The notes: generated by a model not told the origin, from the sequence alone. Counted from the first letter of the stretch, positions 43,388-54,294 are shown. The stretch is DNA of 64,000 bases from Flavobacterium rakeshii (GCF_009741375.1 NZ_WOWP01000010.1:1-64000); one strand, 5' to 3'. Made by a program: numbers and translations.

Positions 43388-45094
43388 ATGCAGGCAATAG
43401 ACTGGATTATACTTTCGGTTACACTACTTTTTATTGTTGTTTATGGTGTTATGAAAACCCGTGGCAGTAAAAACGTAGAGGAATTTATACTTGGAAATAA
43501 CGAAACACCGTGGTGGACAGTAGGGCTATCGGTTATGGCTACACAGGCCAGTGCCATTACCTTTTTATCTACACCCGGGCAGGCCTACCATGATGGTATG
43601 GGCTTCGTGCAGTTTTATTTTGGTATGCCTTTGGCAATGGTGGTTATTTGTATCACCTTTATTCCGTTATATCATAAACTAAAGGTGTTTACTGCCTACG
43701 AGTTTTTAGAACAACGATTTGACCTTAAAACCCGTTCGCTTGCCTCAATAATATTTTTAATTCAAAGAGGACTAGGTACAGGGCTAACCATTTATGCGCC
43801 GGCCATTATACTATCATCACTTTTAGGATGGAATCTTAACCTCATGAACCTTGTAATAGGTGTATTGGTTATTATCTATACCTTTTCCGGTGGCACAAAG
43901 GCTGTAAATGTTACCCAAAAACAACAGATGTTTGTAATCATGTCGGGCATGATAATTACTTTCTTTATCATATTAAGTTACCTGCCAGATGAGCTTAGTT
44001 TTGCCAATGCATTACATATTGCAGGCGCTAACGATAAAATGAACATTGTTGACTTTTCATTTGATCCTGCCGAAAAATATACTATTTGGAGTGGTATTGC
44101 CGGAGGTTTCTTTTTGATGCTGGCTTATTTCGGGACCGATCAGTCGCAGGTACAACGTTACTTATCCGGTAAGTCTATCAGGGAAAGCCAGATGGGACTT
44201 ATAATGAACGGACTTTTAAAAGTACCTATGCAGTTTTTTATACTGCTTATAGGTGTAATGGTTTTCATTTTCTTCCAGTTCCACTCGGCACCACTACACT
44301 TTAACCCTAATAACGTTAAGGTTTTAAAGGAGTCACAATACAGTGATGAGTATGCCGGACTGGAAAAACAGCTTGAAGACCTTGCTCTGGAGAAAAAAGA
44401 AATAAGCATGATTTATGTAGATCAGCTTAATCAGGACTACGACAATAAGGAGCTTCACAATAAGATGGTTACCCTTAATGCAAGGGAAAAAAGCCTAAGG
44501 GATAAAGCAAAAGGATTAATAAAAAAGGTAAACGAGAAAGCTGAGACCAACGATAAGGATTATGTTTTTCTATACTTTATATTGAACTTTTTGCCAAGAG
44601 GCCTTGTAGGTTTACTGCTTGCTGTAATATTCTCGGCAGCAATGTCATCGTCGGCTTCAGGTCTAAACGCCCTTGCCTCTACTACAGCAATAGATATTTA
44701 CAAGCGTAATGTAGGCCAAAAATCAGAGAAGCATTATGTAAATGCTACTAAAATGTTTACCCTTTTATGGGGAGTCATAGCCATACTGTTTGCCTGTGTG
44801 GGTACCTTGTTTGAAAACCTTATCCAGCTGGTAAACATAATCGGTTCTATTTTCTACGGAACCGTACTGGGTATTTTCCTTGTTGCTTTCTATATTAAAT
44901 ACATAAAAGCGCAGGCAATATTTTGGGGAGCTTTAATAACACAAACAGCAGTTATTTATATATGGTACGATTATGTACGAACAGATCATATAGGTTACCT
45001 GTGGCTTAACTTTATAGGTGCTATGTTGACTATATTCTTATCATTGATATTACAACCGTTTTTGGATAAAAATAAACAAGTACAGGAAGCATAA
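43388..45094 (+). CDS. sodium:solute symporter (SSS family)
   Basis: The 568-residue inner-membrane protein has about 13 hydrophobic segments. SSS features are EEFILGNNETPWWTVGLSVMAT, FLSTPGQAYHDGMGFVQFYFG and the Na+-site helix AVIFSAAMSSSASGLNALAS. A charged insertion predicted to form a coiled coil lies at about residues 310-390 between two transmembrane helices. The substrate is not evident; many SSS proteins in Bacteroidota carry sugars or sialic acid. With the PIG-L deacetylase upstream, an amino-sugar-like substrate is a guess. Confidence 0.9.
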   Translation: MQAIDWIILSVTLLFIVVYGVMKTRGSKNVEEFILGNNETPWWTVGLSVMATQASAITFLSTPGQAYHDGMGFVQFYFGMPLAMVVICITFIPLYHKLKVFTAYEFLEQRFDLKTRSLASIIFLIQRGLGTGLTIYAPAIILSSLLGWNLNLMNLVIGVLVIIYTFSGGTKAVNVTQKQQMFVIMSGMIITFFIILSYLPDELSFANALHIAGANDKMNIVDFSFDPAEKYTIWSGIAGGFFLMLAYFGTDQSQVQRYLSGKSIRESQMGLIMNGLLKVPMQFFILLIGVMVFIFFQFHSAPLHFNPNNVKVLKESQYSDEYAGLEKQLEDLALEKKEISMIYVDQLNQDYDNKELHNKMVTLNAREKSLRDKAKGLIKKVNEKAETNDKDYVFLYFILNFLPRGLVGLLLAVIFSAAMSSSASGLNALASTTAIDIYKRNVGQKSEKHYVNATKMFTLLWGVIAILFACVGTLFENLIQLVNIIGSIFYGTVLGIFLVAFYIKYIKAQAIFWGALITQTAVIYIWYDYVRTDHIGYLWLNFIGAMLTIFLSLILQPFLDKNKQVQEA

Positions 45095-45126
45095 AAAAAG
45101 GCGGGTTCAAAACCCGCCTTTTTTAT
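45094..45126. terminator. terminator after the symporter gene
   Basis: AAGGCGGGTT (45098-45107) and AACCCGCCTT (45111-45120) form a ten-pair GC-rich stem with a three-base loop, flanked by A and T runs. It can act in both directions, also for the DUF2911 gene. Confidence 0.9.
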
Positions 45127-45140
45127 ATAATTTTGAAAAA

Positions 45141-45995
45141 TTACTTTCTGCTCCATTCAAGGATAGAGTCCTTATTCATTTTCACATAATCGTAGTTATT
45201 AGCTTTTTCAGCTCCTGCTAACGATTGTTTTGCTGTTTCAATAGCACCTTTCTTATCTCCCATTTTAGCCTGTATAAGAGATTTTTGTCTCAATATGTAA
45301 AAAGGAGCATCCTGTCCGCTTGGTGTTTTAGCTATAGAATTATTAATCCACTCTAAAGCTTTGTTCATATCTGCGTTAGACTGGTAGTAATATTGAGCTG
45401 CAGAGAAATAATCGCTAGCGCTTGGCCCTGCCATAGCCGTTTCAATACTTTCAATAGCTTTTTCTTTAGTAGGAGCAACGAACTTTAAAGTAACCTTAGT
45501 TCTCTCCCATGACAGTTCAAGGTTAGCAAAGTCATTATCAAGATCAGCAATGTTAATAGTAAACGTTTCTATATTTTTAGGAAGAAATTCCGGTTTAACA
45601 GTAGTTCTTAAAACCTCTTTTTTCTCATCCCATTTTTCAGGTAATCCCCAGTTGTGTGTATCACCATAAAAAATTATATCCCAGCTGTCTGCTTTTGGTA
45701 AAGTATATAATGCATACTCACCTTTTGGAAGTGTTTTACCATCAATAACTACATCATCACTAAAAGTAATAACAGTGTTGGTATTTGCACCGGTTCTCCA
45801 TAATTTCCCAAAAGGAACTAATTCTCCGTAAACTGATCTTCCTCTGGCACTTGGACGAGAATAATCAATTTTAACATTTGTAAGACCCACAGTCTGTTCA
45901 ATTTTTGCTGACGGACTAGCCATTGGAGTCTGCACCTGAGCGTTTGTTGTTAAGCAGCCCAGCATTATAGCACCTGCAATAAGTAATTTTTTCAT
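45141..45995 (-). CDS. DUF2911 domain-containing secreted protein
   Basis: This 284-residue protein has a signal peptide (MKKLLIAGAIMLGCLTTNAQ). The DUF2911 domain has VGLTNVKIDYSRPSARGR, VPFGKLWRTGANTNT and LPKGEYALYTLP. A C-terminal helical part (residues 190-284) looks TPR-like and includes DYFSAAQYYYQSNADMNKAL. The family is common in Bacteroidota and has no assigned function. It is transcribed alone from the minus strand. Confidence 0.88.
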   Translation of the reverse strand: MKKLLIAGAIMLGCLTTNAQVQTPMASPSAKIEQTVGLTNVKIDYSRPSARGRSVYGELVPFGKLWRTGANTNTVITFSDDVVIDGKTLPKGEYALYTLPKADSWDIIFYGDTHNWGLPEKWDEKKEVLRTTVKPEFLPKNIETFTINIADLDNDFANLELSWERTKVTLKFVAPTKEKAIESIETAMAGPSASDYFSAAQYYYQSNADMNKALEWINNSIAKTPSGQDAPFYILRQKSLIQAKMGDKKGAIETAKQSLAGAEKANNYDYVKMNKDSILEWSRK

Positions 45996-46151
45996 TTTAA
46001 CCTGTTTTTGTTTTGTATATTGATACTGCGAAATTAATGATTATGCGTTTTACGATTGTTAAAAAATACTAAAAATAAGGTTCAACAAAGCTTAAAATTC
46101 CCTTGTGTTTCCTAACTTCACACAGTTTAACACCTAAAATATAGTCTCATT

Positions 46152-46613
46152 TTGTATACACTACATAAGACACAAAAAATACCTGTAAGTTTAAATGAAG
46201 CCTGGAACTTTATTTCTACTCCCAAAAACCTTGCCGTAATTACCCCACCCTCAATGGGTTTCGTAACATTATCGGGTGATGATAAGGAAATGTTTGCCGG
46301 ACAGATTATACACTACCATGTTAGTCCGTTACTGGGATTAAAAATGGAATGGGTAACCGAGATAACCCATGTTGAGGATAAACGTTTTTTTGTTGATGAA
46401 CAACGTTTTGGCCCTTATAAATTTTGGCATCACAAACACTTTTTAAAAGAAATACCCGGAGGTGTTGAAATGGAAGACATTATACACTACAAACTTCCTA
46501 TGGGTATATTAGGTAAAATGGTGCATCCGTTTATGGTGAAACCTAAACTCGAAGAGATTTTCGAGTACAGGAAAAATAAACTAATTGAACTTTTTGGCGA
46601 ATTTAACGACTAA
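46152..46613 (+). CDS. SRPBCC-fold ligand-binding protein
   Basis: This 153-residue protein has the START-like/SRPBCC pattern: an N-terminal strand, FISTPKNLAVITPPSMGF, and the C-terminal long helix FMVKPKLEEIFEYRKNKL. It most resembles the cyclase/dehydrase-type CoxG-like small proteins often encoded beside photolyase genes. The best start is TTG at 46152, giving MYTLHKTQKIPVS; no suitable ATG exists. It ends six bases before phr, so the two form a short operon. The ligand is unknown. Confidence 0.8.
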   Translation: MYTLHKTQKIPVSLNEAWNFISTPKNLAVITPPSMGFVTLSGDDKEMFAGQIIHYHVSPLLGLKMEWVTEITHVEDKRFFVDEQRFGPYKFWHHKHFLKEIPGGVEMEDIIHYKLPMGILGKMVHPFMVKPKLEEIFEYRKNKLIELFGEFND

Positions 46614-46619
46614 TTATAC

Positions 46620-47903
46620 ATGAACATATTCTGGTTTAGAAGGGATTTACGAATAGATGACAATACCGGACTCTACGAAGCATTGAACAGTGATGAAAAA
46701 GTGCTTCCTATATTTATTTTTGATAAAAATATTCTGGATGAGTTACCAAAAAACGATGCAAGAGTAACCTTTATACATGAACTTCTTAGTGACCTGAATA
46801 AAGCTTTCAAATCACATAACAGTTCACTTGCGGTATTTCATGATACTCCCGAAAAAGTATTCAAAAAACTGGTTTCCGAAAATAAAATAACAGCTGTTTA
46901 TACTAACCATGACTATGAACCTTACGCTTTAAAAAGAGATAAAGCAATACTTCAATTGTTTAAGGATAATAATATTGTATTTAAGCATTTTAAAGATCAG
47001 GTAATATTTGAGAAAAATGATGTAGTTAAAGACGACGGAACTCCTTATGTAGTATATACACCATTCATGAAAAAGTGGAAGGATAAGTTTACCGAAAGTC
47101 ATATCAGGCAACATCATCCGGAAAATAAACTTGATAATTTAGCTTCACATTCCTATCCGTTTTTAGAGTTAAAGGATATTGGTTTCTCTAAAAGTCACAT
47201 AAAAGTTAAACCCTACAATACAACTCCTACCCTAATTGATAATTATGAGGATACCCGAAACATTCCCTCTATAGAAGGAACTTCGTTTTTGAGTCCGCAT
47301 TTACGTTTTGGTTCGGTGAGTGTTCGTCAGTTAGTTAAAAAGGCATTAGAAAGTAAAAATCAAACCTTTTTAAACGAACTGATATGGCGAGAATTTTTCA
47401 TGCAAATATTATGGCACTTCCCCGAAACGGTTAGTAAGAGCTTCCGCCCTAAATATGACAATATCAAATGGCGTAATAATGAAACGGAATTCAAAGCATG
47501 GTGTGAAGGTAAAACCGGATATGCTATGGTAGATGCCGGCATGCGTGAGCTAAACAACACTGGCTATATGCACAACAGGGTGCGTATGGTGGTAGCTAGT
47601 TTTTTATGCAAACACCTGTTAATTGACTGGCGTTGGGGAGAAGCTTATTTTGCCGAAAAATTATTGGATTACGAACAATCCAGCAATGTAGGCAACTGGC
47701 AGTGGGCTGCCGGAAGCGGTGTAGATGCTGCTCCATACTTCAGGATATTTAACCCTGTAGAACAGGCCAAAAAGTTTGATCCTGATTTGAAATACATCAA
47801 AAAATGGGTTCCTGAATATCAGGAAATAAGCTACAGGGCAATTGTAGATCATAAAGAAGCGCGCGAAAGAGCACTTAAAGTTTATAAGGAAGCTGTACAA
47901 TAA
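46620..47903 (+). CDS. phr: deoxyribodipyrimidine photolyase (cryptochrome/photolyase family)
   Basis: This 427-residue photolyase begins NIFWFRRDLRIDDNTGL, the antenna-binding N-terminal domain. The FAD domain includes RMVVASFLCKHLLIDWRWGE and DYEQSSNVGNWQWAAGSGVD, followed by PYFRIFNP. These are class I CPD photolyase features. The enzyme splits UV-induced pyrimidine dimers using blue light. The gene follows the SRPBCC gene by six bases. Confidence 0.92.
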   Translation: MNIFWFRRDLRIDDNTGLYEALNSDEKVLPIFIFDKNILDELPKNDARVTFIHELLSDLNKAFKSHNSSLAVFHDTPEKVFKKLVSENKITAVYTNHDYEPYALKRDKAILQLFKDNNIVFKHFKDQVIFEKNDVVKDDGTPYVVYTPFMKKWKDKFTESHIRQHHPENKLDNLASHSYPFLELKDIGFSKSHIKVKPYNTTPTLIDNYEDTRNIPSIEGTSFLSPHLRFGSVSVRQLVKKALESKNQTFLNELIWREFFMQILWHFPETVSKSFRPKYDNIKWRNNETEFKAWCEGKTGYAMVDAGMRELNNTGYMHNRVRMVVASFLCKHLLIDWRWGEAYFAEKLLDYEQSSNVGNWQWAAGSGVDAAPYFRIFNPVEQAKKFDPDLKYIKKWVPEYQEISYRAIVDHKEARERALKVYKEAVQ

Positions 47904-47905
47904 TG

Positions 47906-47936
47906 TTTGGCAAAACATAAACTTTAAATACATTTG
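47906..47936 (+). promoter_or_regulatory. full Bacteroidota promoter before the bestrophin gene
   Basis: TTTGG at 47906-47910 (the -33 element) is followed after an 18-base gap by TACATTTG at 47929-47936 (the -7 element). This matches TTTG-N19-TAnnTTTG and is the most complete promoter match noticed in the window. The bestrophin ATG is 28 bases downstream. Confidence 0.6.
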
Positions 47937-47963
47937 TGTAGCAAACATTATACAACCTAACAG

Positions 47964-48830
47964 ATGATAGCATACAACCCAAAAGAGTGGTTTTCATTCA
48001 TATTCCGTTTTCATAAAGCCGATACATTCAGGAAGTTACTCCCTTTAATGCTTGCTATTGGGGTATATTCATTAGGCGTAGCTTATCTTGAACTGGAATA
48101 CTGGAAAGTATCTGAAAGCAGTCATGTTAAAAATATCACCGTGATGCATACCCTCTTAGGGTTTGTTATATCATTATTACTGGTATTTAGGACTAATACT
48201 GCTTACGATCGTTGGTGGGAAGGCCGAAAAGCCTGGGGAGCGTTAGTAAACAATAGTAGAAACCTGGCTATGAAAATAGCTGTAATGGTAAAAAGTGATG
48301 AGGATAAAGAAATCTTCAGGAAACTTATTCCGGCCTATTCTGCCGTTTTAAATCTACACCTTAAAAATGTAGACGTTAAACATGAACTTTTTGACAATGC
48401 TACCCTATCTGACGATCATTATAAACATAAGCCAAATCAAATAGCAAAAACTATAATTGCTAAAATCAATGAGCTATACGAACAGGGAAAAATTACCGGA
48501 GACCAGCTTATTGTGCTTAATGCCGAAATGCAGTCATTAACCGATATATGCGGTATTTGTGAAAGGATTAAAAACACTCCTATTCCCTACTCTTACAGTG
48601 CTTTTATAAAGAAATTTATATTTATATATGTAATGTCATTACCATTTGGTTATGTGTTTTCACTTGGCTATTTGGTAATACCTGTTGTTATAGTCATTTT
48701 TTATGTATTAGCGAGTTTAGAACTTATTGCCGAAGAAATTGAAGATCCGTTTGGTTATGACCCTAACGATCTGCCAACAGCAAGACTTGCCGAAATGATG
48801 CAGAAAAATGTAGAGGAGCTTATCTATTAA
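47964..48830 (+). CDS. bestrophin family ion channel
   Basis: This 288-residue membrane protein starts MIAYNPKEWFSFIFRFHKADT. It has HTLLGFVISLLLVFRTNTAYDRWWEGRKAWG, the bestrophin/RFP-TM signature, and the C-terminal motif EEIEDPFGYDPNDLP. Bacterial homologues such as KpBest are pentameric ion channels, cation-selective in the studied case. It has its own strong promoter and appears monocistronic. Confidence 0.92.
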   Translation: MIAYNPKEWFSFIFRFHKADTFRKLLPLMLAIGVYSLGVAYLELEYWKVSESSHVKNITVMHTLLGFVISLLLVFRTNTAYDRWWEGRKAWGALVNNSRNLAMKIAVMVKSDEDKEIFRKLIPAYSAVLNLHLKNVDVKHELFDNATLSDDHYKHKPNQIAKTIIAKINELYEQGKITGDQLIVLNAEMQSLTDICGICERIKNTPIPYSYSAFIKKFIFIYVMSLPFGYVFSLGYLVIPVVIVIFYVLASLELIAEEIEDPFGYDPNDLPTARLAEMMQKNVEELIY

Positions 48831-48893
48831 TTTAGTTCCCTGTTAACATTTTCACATCTGTTATTTCCTTAATATTATACTTAAAAAAATACT

Positions 48894-49073
48894 ATGGAAG
48901 CAGACGATAAAAAAGAAAACGATAATGACGGTGTTACACAGTATACTGATAGTGTAGACACTAATGCGCATTACGATAAATCAGGTAAAATAACCCGAGA
49001 GGATTTTAGGGATGAAAAAGACAGTATTAATAACTGGGATGCCGAGAAAAACCGTTCAGGAAGGCATAAATAA
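48894..49073 (+). CDS. 59-residue acidic hydrophilic protein
   Basis: An ATG at 48894 opens a 59-codon frame beginning MEADDKKENDNDGVTQYTDS and ending NRSGRHK. It is rich in Asp, Asn, Glu and Lys, has no hydrophobic segment and is probably disordered. The composition is like that of the 114-residue acidic protein at 17726-18070. It lies between bestrophin and the broken GNAT gene. Coding status is inferred from the clean ATG, the frame and the amino-acid composition. Confidence 0.5.
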   Translation: MEADDKKENDNDGVTQYTDSVDTNAHYDKSGKITREDFRDEKDSINNWDAEKNRSGRHK

Positions 49074-49146
49074 TTAATAATTTCTCACGAAGCTTTACCT
49101 AAATCTACTCCTTAAATTTACCTCATAGTGAAAATGATGTATACAT

Positions 49147-49677
49147 ATGACAGTAAGTAAGTTATCTGTAAAAGAAATAGAACATGAAGACGTAAACTTT
49201 ATTGCAGACTATTGGTTTAATTCTGATAAAGAATATCTTTTAAACATGGGAGTTGATGTTGAGAAACTTCCAGCCAGAGAAGATTTTATTACAATGCTTC
49301 AAACCCAGATTACCTTACCCTATAATGAGAAAAAAGTGTATGGAGTAGTTTGGTATATAGATGATAAACCTATAGGTCACAGCAACCTAAATCCGTTTGT
49401 TTACGAAGATCATGGTTATATGCATTTGCATATATGACACAAAGAATACAGAAACAAAGGCTACGGTATTGATTTTATTAAAATGAGTACGGCAGCATAT
49501 TTTAATAACCTTAAACTAAAAAAGCTATACTGCCAGCCTAACGCCTTTAACCCATCTCCAAACAAAACACTCGAAAAAGCCGGATTCAGATTTGTAAAAG
49601 AATACATTACTACACCAGGTTCCATTACGTTTGAACAGGCTGTAAAACTATGGGAAATAAATGAAGCAATAATATAA
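49147..49677 (+). pseudogene. GNAT N-acetyltransferase interrupted by an in-frame TGA
   Basis: A single reading frame of 176 codons encodes a GNAT acetyltransferase. The N-terminal half ends YMHLHI, then TGA at 49435-49437, then HKEYRNKGYGIDFIKM with the acetyl-CoA-binding RxKGYG loop. The C-terminal half ends FRFVKEYITTPGSITFEQ. Related proteins have Trp at the stop position (LHIW), so a TGG to TGA change is the simplest explanation. The rest of the frame is undamaged, so the mutation is recent or a sequencing error. The acceptor substrate is unknown. Confidence 0.75.
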
Positions 49678-49780
49678 ACGGAATACCCGTTTTTGTAAAA
49701 GCTGATTTATTTTTACTTAATTTGTACAGTAATATTTTAGGCACGCTAATTGCAGCTTAGGTTAAAAGAATAAAATTGAC

Positions 49781-50482
49781 ATGAAATACCTTTGTACCCT
49801 TTTGCTTATACTTTGCTTTACTCCAAAGCTAATGGCTCAGGGTGGCGATAAGCCACGCGGAGGTATTGCCATACCACGTGAGGAAAATCCGCAAACATCA
49901 CCAGAACCGGAAACTGATGATGAGATTCCGAGTATGTTTAGTTTTGAACCTCCAAAAAAAGAACTTGATCCACGTTTCCAGATTGGGGTTGACAGAACAG
50001 ACACGTCCCCTATGTCTACAGAAAGCCAGTTTGCTGATAATACTGATCAGTATGAAGACAGAGTGAAAATTAAAATGGGAGGCGAGTCGAACGAAGCCTA
50101 TCGTGGCGATATGTTTTTAGGTGAGGTACGAACTGATGCAGAGTATGTAAACTCTTTTGCTGCCGACTTTGGTTTACAGGATGGTGACAGGATAAGGATT
50201 TGGCTTAACGGAAAAATAGTGATTAGTAATTTTGTACTTGCTAATAATCCATCGGCTATACAAATACGACTTTCACCAGGCTTTAATAAAATTGACTTTG
50301 AAGCATTAAATCAGGGTACAACAGGTCCAAATACGGCAGATATAAGAATATATGATGATAACCGTAAACTTCTTACATCTAATCAGTGGAATTTGGCAAC
50401 CGGATTTAAAGCTACAGTAATTATAGTTAAGGAGGATAAGCCTACCACAACTACCCCACCTACTACAAATAAATCAGAATAA
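49781..50482 (+). CDS. secreted hypothetical protein
   Basis: This 233-residue protein has a signal peptide (MKYLCTLLLILCFTPKLMAQ). A Pro/Glu-rich low-complexity linker at 25-75 follows, then a folded region of about 110 residues with YRGDMFLGEVRTDAEYVNSF and DGDRIRIWLNGKIVISNFVL, and a Thr/Pro-rich tail. The central part looks like an all-beta domain. I recall similar proteins in flavobacteria but cannot name a family. It is alone and ends in a terminator. Confidence 0.75.
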   Translation: MKYLCTLLLILCFTPKLMAQGGDKPRGGIAIPREENPQTSPEPETDDEIPSMFSFEPPKKELDPRFQIGVDRTDTSPMSTESQFADNTDQYEDRVKIKMGGESNEAYRGDMFLGEVRTDAEYVNSFAADFGLQDGDRIRIWLNGKIVISNFVLANNPSAIQIRLSPGFNKIDFEALNQGTTGPNTADIRIYDDNRKLLTSNQWNLATGFKATVIIVKEDKPTTTTPPTTNKSE

Positions 50483-50497
50483 TATTTAATTACAACA

Positions 50498-50530
50498 CAA
50501 AAAAAAGCCCGAAGATTCGGACTTTTTTAG
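50498..50530. terminator. terminator between 49781 gene and ABC-F gene
   Basis: AAGCCCGAA and TTCGGACTT form a stem with one mismatch around GA, flanked by A and T runs, between convergent genes. Confidence 0.75.
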
Positions 50531-50542
50531 TTTATTTATCTG

Positions 50543-52228
<1,686 letters not shown>

Positions 52229-52288
52229 TTATAATAAACATTAAAATATTTTAACGGTGTTTTAACAGCATGCATACATAAGAACAAA

Positions 52289-52296
52289 TATTTTTG
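52289..52296 (+). promoter_or_regulatory. -7 box before the TlpA-like gene
   Basis: TATTTTTG matches the -7 consensus. Transcription would start near 52303, downstream of a TTG and an ATG that also open the frame, supporting the ATG at 52318 as start. Confidence 0.4.
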
Positions 52297-52317
52297 TTAA
52301 TGTACGGGAAAAACACA

Positions 52318-53709
52318 ATGACAAACAACTTTAAAAAATTACTACTGTTATTTACAATAATTGTTACCATATCCTCATGTGGAAACCGCAACAATTATGA
52401 AGCTTATTTTGGAGGTGAAATAACCAGTCCGAAATCAGACCATATTTATTTTTGTCGTAACAATAAAGTAATCGACACTATAAAATTAGACAAGAATAAC
52501 CGATTCTTTATAAAATTTGACTCCCTCACTCCCGGAATGTATAGTTTTAAACATGAGCCTTACTATCAATATGTATACTTTGATAAAAACGACAGCTTAA
52601 TGGTTAATATAGATACAAGGCATTTTGATGAATCTATAGTTTTTAGCGGAAAGGGTAATGAAAAAAATAATTTCATGATGGAATTATATCTGGCTAATGA
52701 AAAAGACCGTAACAGTTGTTTCTCTGTTTTTGATTATGATTTTGATAAATTCTCAAAATGTATAGATTCTACCTACCAAAAAAGAGTAACCTATTATAAC
52801 GAAGAAAAATCAAGACTGGACTGGAGTAATGGTTTTGACTTTTATGTAAAAGCCCGATTAGACTTTAGTTACTTCTCCAAAAAAGAATACTATCCTTATG
52901 CACATGCCTTAAAAACCGGAAAAAAAATCAATAACCTAATTCCTAATAATTATTATGAATATAGGAATGAAATAGAGTTCAATAACCCTAAACTTACTAA
53001 CTATACGCCATTTGTAAGATATTTTACTACTATGCTTAATAATATGGCACTAAGCAAACACCAGCCATATAGTGTTTCGGAAGATGATGCTCTTGAAGAA
53101 AGCATTACCAAACTAAACCTTGCCGACTCAATATTTATAAATGAAGATGTAAAAAACCAGGTACTAAATACACTAGCGTTTAATTACCTCCTTGAAGATA
53201 AAAATATTGTAAATCATGAAGCTTTTCTGGAGCGTTTTACCGAACTCTCTACAGATAACGATGAAGGAAACGAAATTGTACGTATAGGACAAGCTGCAAC
53301 AGATCTTAAAGAGGGAAAAAAACTACCGGAAATAGAACTTGTGGATAGCTACGATAACCCTGTAGATATAAACAATGGTATTAATGAAAAAACTGTTATA
53401 TTTTTCTGGACAAGCTGCTCTAAATCAAGACTTAAAGATATTGATAGGAAAATAGATTTACTCAAACAGCAATATGGAGAAATAGATTTTATAGCTATAA
53501 ATGTTGATGAAGACAAAGAATGGAAAAAAACAATGAAGGAATATAGTCTTGAAAATGCCTGCCAGTTACGAGCCTCAAACTTCAAAACACTAAAAGATAA
53601 ATGGGCTTTTACTAAAATAAACCGAACGATTGTGCTTAACCCCGATGGTACCATTAAAAGAGGCTTTGCCAATATAATGGACTCAAACTTTAAACAGCAC
53701 CTTAACTAA
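52318..53709 (+). CDS. TlpA-like thioredoxin-fold lipoprotein
   Basis: The 463-residue protein has a lipoprotein signal ending ISSC. An N-terminal DUF4369-like beta domain and a helical middle follow, and the thioredoxin-fold domain covers about residues 335-463 (LPEIELVDSYDNPVD, then TVIFFWTSCSKSRLKDI). The active site reads C367-S-K-S370, so the second Cys of the usual CxxC is missing. TIKRGF near the end is typical of TlpA. The ATG at 52318 is preferred to upstream starts because it gives the normal signal peptide. Confidence 0.82.
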   Translation: MTNNFKKLLLLFTIIVTISSCGNRNNYEAYFGGEITSPKSDHIYFCRNNKVIDTIKLDKNNRFFIKFDSLTPGMYSFKHEPYYQYVYFDKNDSLMVNIDTRHFDESIVFSGKGNEKNNFMMELYLANEKDRNSCFSVFDYDFDKFSKCIDSTYQKRVTYYNEEKSRLDWSNGFDFYVKARLDFSYFSKKEYYPYAHALKTGKKINNLIPNNYYEYRNEIEFNNPKLTNYTPFVRYFTTMLNNMALSKHQPYSVSEDDALEESITKLNLADSIFINEDVKNQVLNTLAFNYLLEDKNIVNHEAFLERFTELSTDNDEGNEIVRIGQAATDLKEGKKLPEIELVDSYDNPVDINNGINEKTVIFFWTSCSKSRLKDIDRKIDLLKQQYGEIDFIAINVDEDKEWKKTMKEYSLENACQLRASNFKTLKDKWAFTKINRTIVLNPDGTIKRGFANIMDSNFKQHLN

Positions 53710-53716
53710 TTACCAA

Positions 53717-54190
53717 TTACCTTATTGGTATCCATATTTCTTCTTCCGATTCGTCACTGCCATTTTTATACTTCTCCCCTAACACTTCAAAATGCGGACG
53801 ATTATCTAAAACATAGCCTGATTGCGGCAACCATTCTTTCATTATATAGCCAAATACCTGTGCTGCATTAGCAGGATTCCCTTTATAATAAAACACAGCA
53901 TACATACCGCCTTCCAAATCAAATGTTTCCATACCTTCGGGAACAGTATTAAAATCAGTTATTTCAACAAGTGCCCATTTTTTAAATTCGGTAGCAGGAT
54001 TAAATTGTGAAAAGAAGTTTTCATCATACATCTGTAACGAATACATATCATTGCTAATAGTATTAGTAATCTCTTTTCGCCTTGGTATAAAACTCCGCCA
54101 TAATTCAGCCGTTTTATTATCAATAAACGACATATTTAGGTTAAGACCAATCAGTTTTTTAGCAGAAATAGTTTTTATCTCAAAAATCAT
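53717..54190 (-). CDS. GyrI-like small-molecule-binding domain protein
   Basis: This 157-residue stand-alone protein has the GyrI-like/AraC effector-binding fold. The N-terminal strand is IKTISAKKLIGLNLNMS, and GGMYAVFYYKGNPANAAQVFGYI and the GYVLDNRPHFEVL block follow. It has no DNA-binding domain, so it is not a regulator by itself. Homologues bind small ligands or proteins such as DNA gyrase. It converges on the TlpA-like gene, and a short inverted repeat at 53711-53730 covers its stop. Confidence 0.85.
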   Translation of the reverse strand: MIFEIKTISAKKLIGLNLNMSFIDNKTAELWRSFIPRRKEITNTISNDMYSLQMYDENFFSQFNPATEFKKWALVEITDFNTVPEGMETFDLEGGMYAVFYYKGNPANAAQVFGYIMKEWLPQSGYVLDNRPHFEVLGEKYKNGSDESEEEIWIPIR

Positions 54191-54294
54191 ACTTCAAAGA
54201 TATAAACCTGGCTGAATTAACCACATGTAAATCCACTACAAAACTTTGACAGAATAATATATTAAATATTTTAACTATTAATTTATTAAAATCA

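Noticed and set aside
49435..49437. TGA as a selenocysteine codon in the GNAT gene
   Set aside because: GNAT enzymes do not use selenocysteine, relatives have Trp here, and the Cys-type glutathione peroxidase in this window gives no hint of selenoprotein use.
49842..50066. Overlapping frame inside the secreted hypothetical protein gene
   Set aside because: It is a shifted frame within a gene that has a good signal peptide and a plausible folded domain.
53711..53730. Terminator between the TlpA-like and GyrI-like genes
   Set aside because: TACCAAT and ATTGGTA form a short inverted repeat, but it is AT-rich, overlaps a stop codon and has no T tract.
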